This document shows, in pieces, positions 61,547 through 64,000 of a stretch of DNA of 64,000 nt. Positions within the stretch are counted from its first letter, which is position 1, and each line of letters begins with the position of its first letter. Position numbers and translations under genes: made by a program. A model generated the notes under the pieces. The model ran no database searches. It was not told where the DNA came from and worked only from the letters and a program-made list of their open reading frames with translations. The stretch is from a bacterium (GTDB lineage: Bacteria; Elusimicrobiota; Elusimicrobia; Elusimicrobiales; UBA9959): the NCBI GenBank assembly GCA_021847485.1, contig JAJZRA010000001.1, positions 25,460 to 89,459 of the forward strand. Reading direction: 5' to 3'.

Positions 61547-62722
61547 CCAGCACCTTCCCGTAGACCGAGCAGAGGGTCTCGATCACGCCCCCGAAGGAGA
61601 ATCTCCCGCGCACCAGGCCCAGTGCCTCCCGCGCCAGGCCGGCCCTCAGGCCGGGGTCGCGCAGCAGCGCCGCGGCCGCGGCCGCCAGCCCGGAGTCGGT
61701 CGAGGCCGTAAGCAGGTGGCGCCCGGGCTCCGCGCCCTCTATGCCGGCGGCCGCCTCTTCGGAGGCCGCTACGGGGAGGCCGGCCGCGAAGGCTTCCAGG
61801 ATCTTTCCTTTGGCGCCCAGCCCGTAGCGTACCGGCGCCGCGAAAACGGAGGCCCGCCAGAGGAAAGGCCGGATATCGGCGACGGTGCCCGGCACCGAGA
61901 CCGAGTAGCCGGCCAGGGCCGCCACCGGCGGGGTGGGGCAGGAACCCGCCAGCGTCAGCGAGGCCCCGGGGATCTCCGCCTTGACCAGGGGGAAAATGCG
62001 CCGCGCCAGCCTCAGCGCGGCGTCCTCGTTGGGGTAGTGGGGGTAATGGCCGAGGAACAGCACTTCTGACGGGTCCCGCACGGAACCGGCGGGCGGGACG
62101 AAGTCGCCCGGCTCTACGGCGTTCGGCGTGACGGCGGTGATCCGGGCCGAGAGGTAGCGGGCGATGTCGCGCCCGTCGCTGGCGGTGATGAAGGTGGCGG
62201 CGGCGAAGCGGCCGTAATGGCGGCGGGCGTAGCGGCGCGCGCGGAGGAACTCGGCGGCCTTGAAGAAGCCCTTGAGGCCGGCGGTCTCGCGCAGGTAGTA
62301 CTTCCAGGGGTAAAGATAGCTGGAATCGATCTCGGTGTAGACGGCGGGGAGGTCCGGCGGCAGGGCGGAGGCGTAGGCCGCCATCTCGGAGAAAAGGATA
62401 TGGACCAGCTCGGCCCGCGTCTCGGCCGCCGCGGCGGCGAAGGCGCGCGCGGCTTCGGCCGACCAGTACATGGCCGGCAGGGCGGGGAGACCGGCGCCCT
62501 CGGCGCCGCGGGGCCTGGGGAGCAGGTAGACCTTCCGGAAGACCCTGCCTTCCAGGGTCATCGCGAGGGCGGTCTGGTGGGCGGCGGCCCCGTCGGCGGC
62601 GAAAGAGAAGAGCGACACCTCGTGCCCGGCCGCGGCCAGGCCCTCGGCCACCTTGGCGGTCCACTTCTCCCCGCCGGAAATGGAGGGGTAGGGGAAGCGC
62701 GGGGCCGCCAGCAGGACCCTGC

Positions 62723-62726
<4 letters not shown>
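61536..62726 (-). CDS. GT4-type glycosyltransferase
   Basis: 396 residues from the ATG at 62726. N-terminal [34 protein letters not shown] and C-terminal [45 protein letters not shown] are the GT-B (GT4) signatures, with the usual EAFAAGLPV loop that holds the sugar nucleotide. Its start overlaps the uvrA stop by 4 bp (ATGA) and its end overlaps the radical SAM gene by 11 bp, so all four downstream genes may be read from the uvrA transcript. Confidence 0.9.

Positions 62727-64000
<1,274 letters not shown>

Overview
The window is a compact, very GC-rich (about 65-70%), gene-dense bacterial chromosome segment. It holds about 48 protein genes, two tRNA genes, many 1-50 bp gene overlaps, and no insertion sequence, phage or CRISPR. 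The organism is Gram-negative: there is a type IV pilus / type II secretion assembly operon with an outer-membrane secretin, an OmpA-like protein, O-antigen-ligase-like proteins and Wzm/Wzt-type exporter parts. The mix fits an uncultured deep-branching lineage (for example Elusimicrobiota), but no marker here proves that, so placement is a low-confidence inference.

Layout. 1-7.3 kb: a spermidine-synthase-like membrane protein (cut by the window start), a three-gene ferredoxin / zinc-ribbon / CcdA-like redox cassette, a secreted zinc carboxypeptidase, a DUF2156 protein, a GNAT acetyltransferase, a PgeF-like protein and a TSUP permease. 7.3-15.7 kb: a large hybrid sensor kinase, adenine deaminase, a secreted metallophosphoesterase and a GAF sensor kinase. 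15.8-16.1 kb: an unusual initiator tRNA followed by two copies of a 51-bp hairpin repeat. 16.2-22.8 kb: a PilB-type ATPase fused to a receiver domain, an FKBP isomerase, a TerC protein, an unidentified P-loop protein and an amino-acid permease. 22.9-28.0 kb: tRNA-Thr and two consecutive O-antigen-ligase/TPR proteins. 28.1-40.8 kb: an OmpA-like protein, then a complete pilus/secretion operon (PilM-PilN fusion, PilO, PilP, secretin, PilB, PilC, four prepilin-like proteins) and a metallopeptidase.

40.8-62.7 kb is the most unusual part: an apparently undescribed biosynthetic island. A minus-strand operon (50.2-51.5 kb and on to 48.2 kb) holds a radical SAM enzyme, a PqqD-like peptide-binding protein, a previously unlisted 34-residue lysine/glutamine-rich peptide gene that overlaps pqqD by ATGA, a FabD-like acyltransferase without a normal start codon, and an HprK-related kinase. 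Opposite it lies a 1298-residue protein joining an S26B signal-peptidase-like domain, a roughly 20-rung beta-helix and a nucleotidyltransferase, flanked by two glycosyltransferases. A divergent plus-strand operon holds an isopentenyl-phosphate-kinase-like protein, a second radical SAM enzyme, a UbiA prenyltransferase, two polyprenyl synthases, an MfnB-type furan-phosphate synthase with all its catalytic residues, an unknown protein and a methyltransferase. A third operon (minus) follows uvrA: a GT4 glycosyltransferase, a third radical SAM enzyme, an ABC-2 permease and an ABC ATPase fused to a histone-deacetylase-like domain. I infer a pathway joining a peptide-modification module to an isoprenoid/furan lipid module with export. 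The end product is unknown.

Regulation. Sigma70-like promoters with 17-18 bp spacers can be read at many genes. In at least six cases the -10 box ends 6-7 bases before the start codon, which implies leaderless mRNAs.
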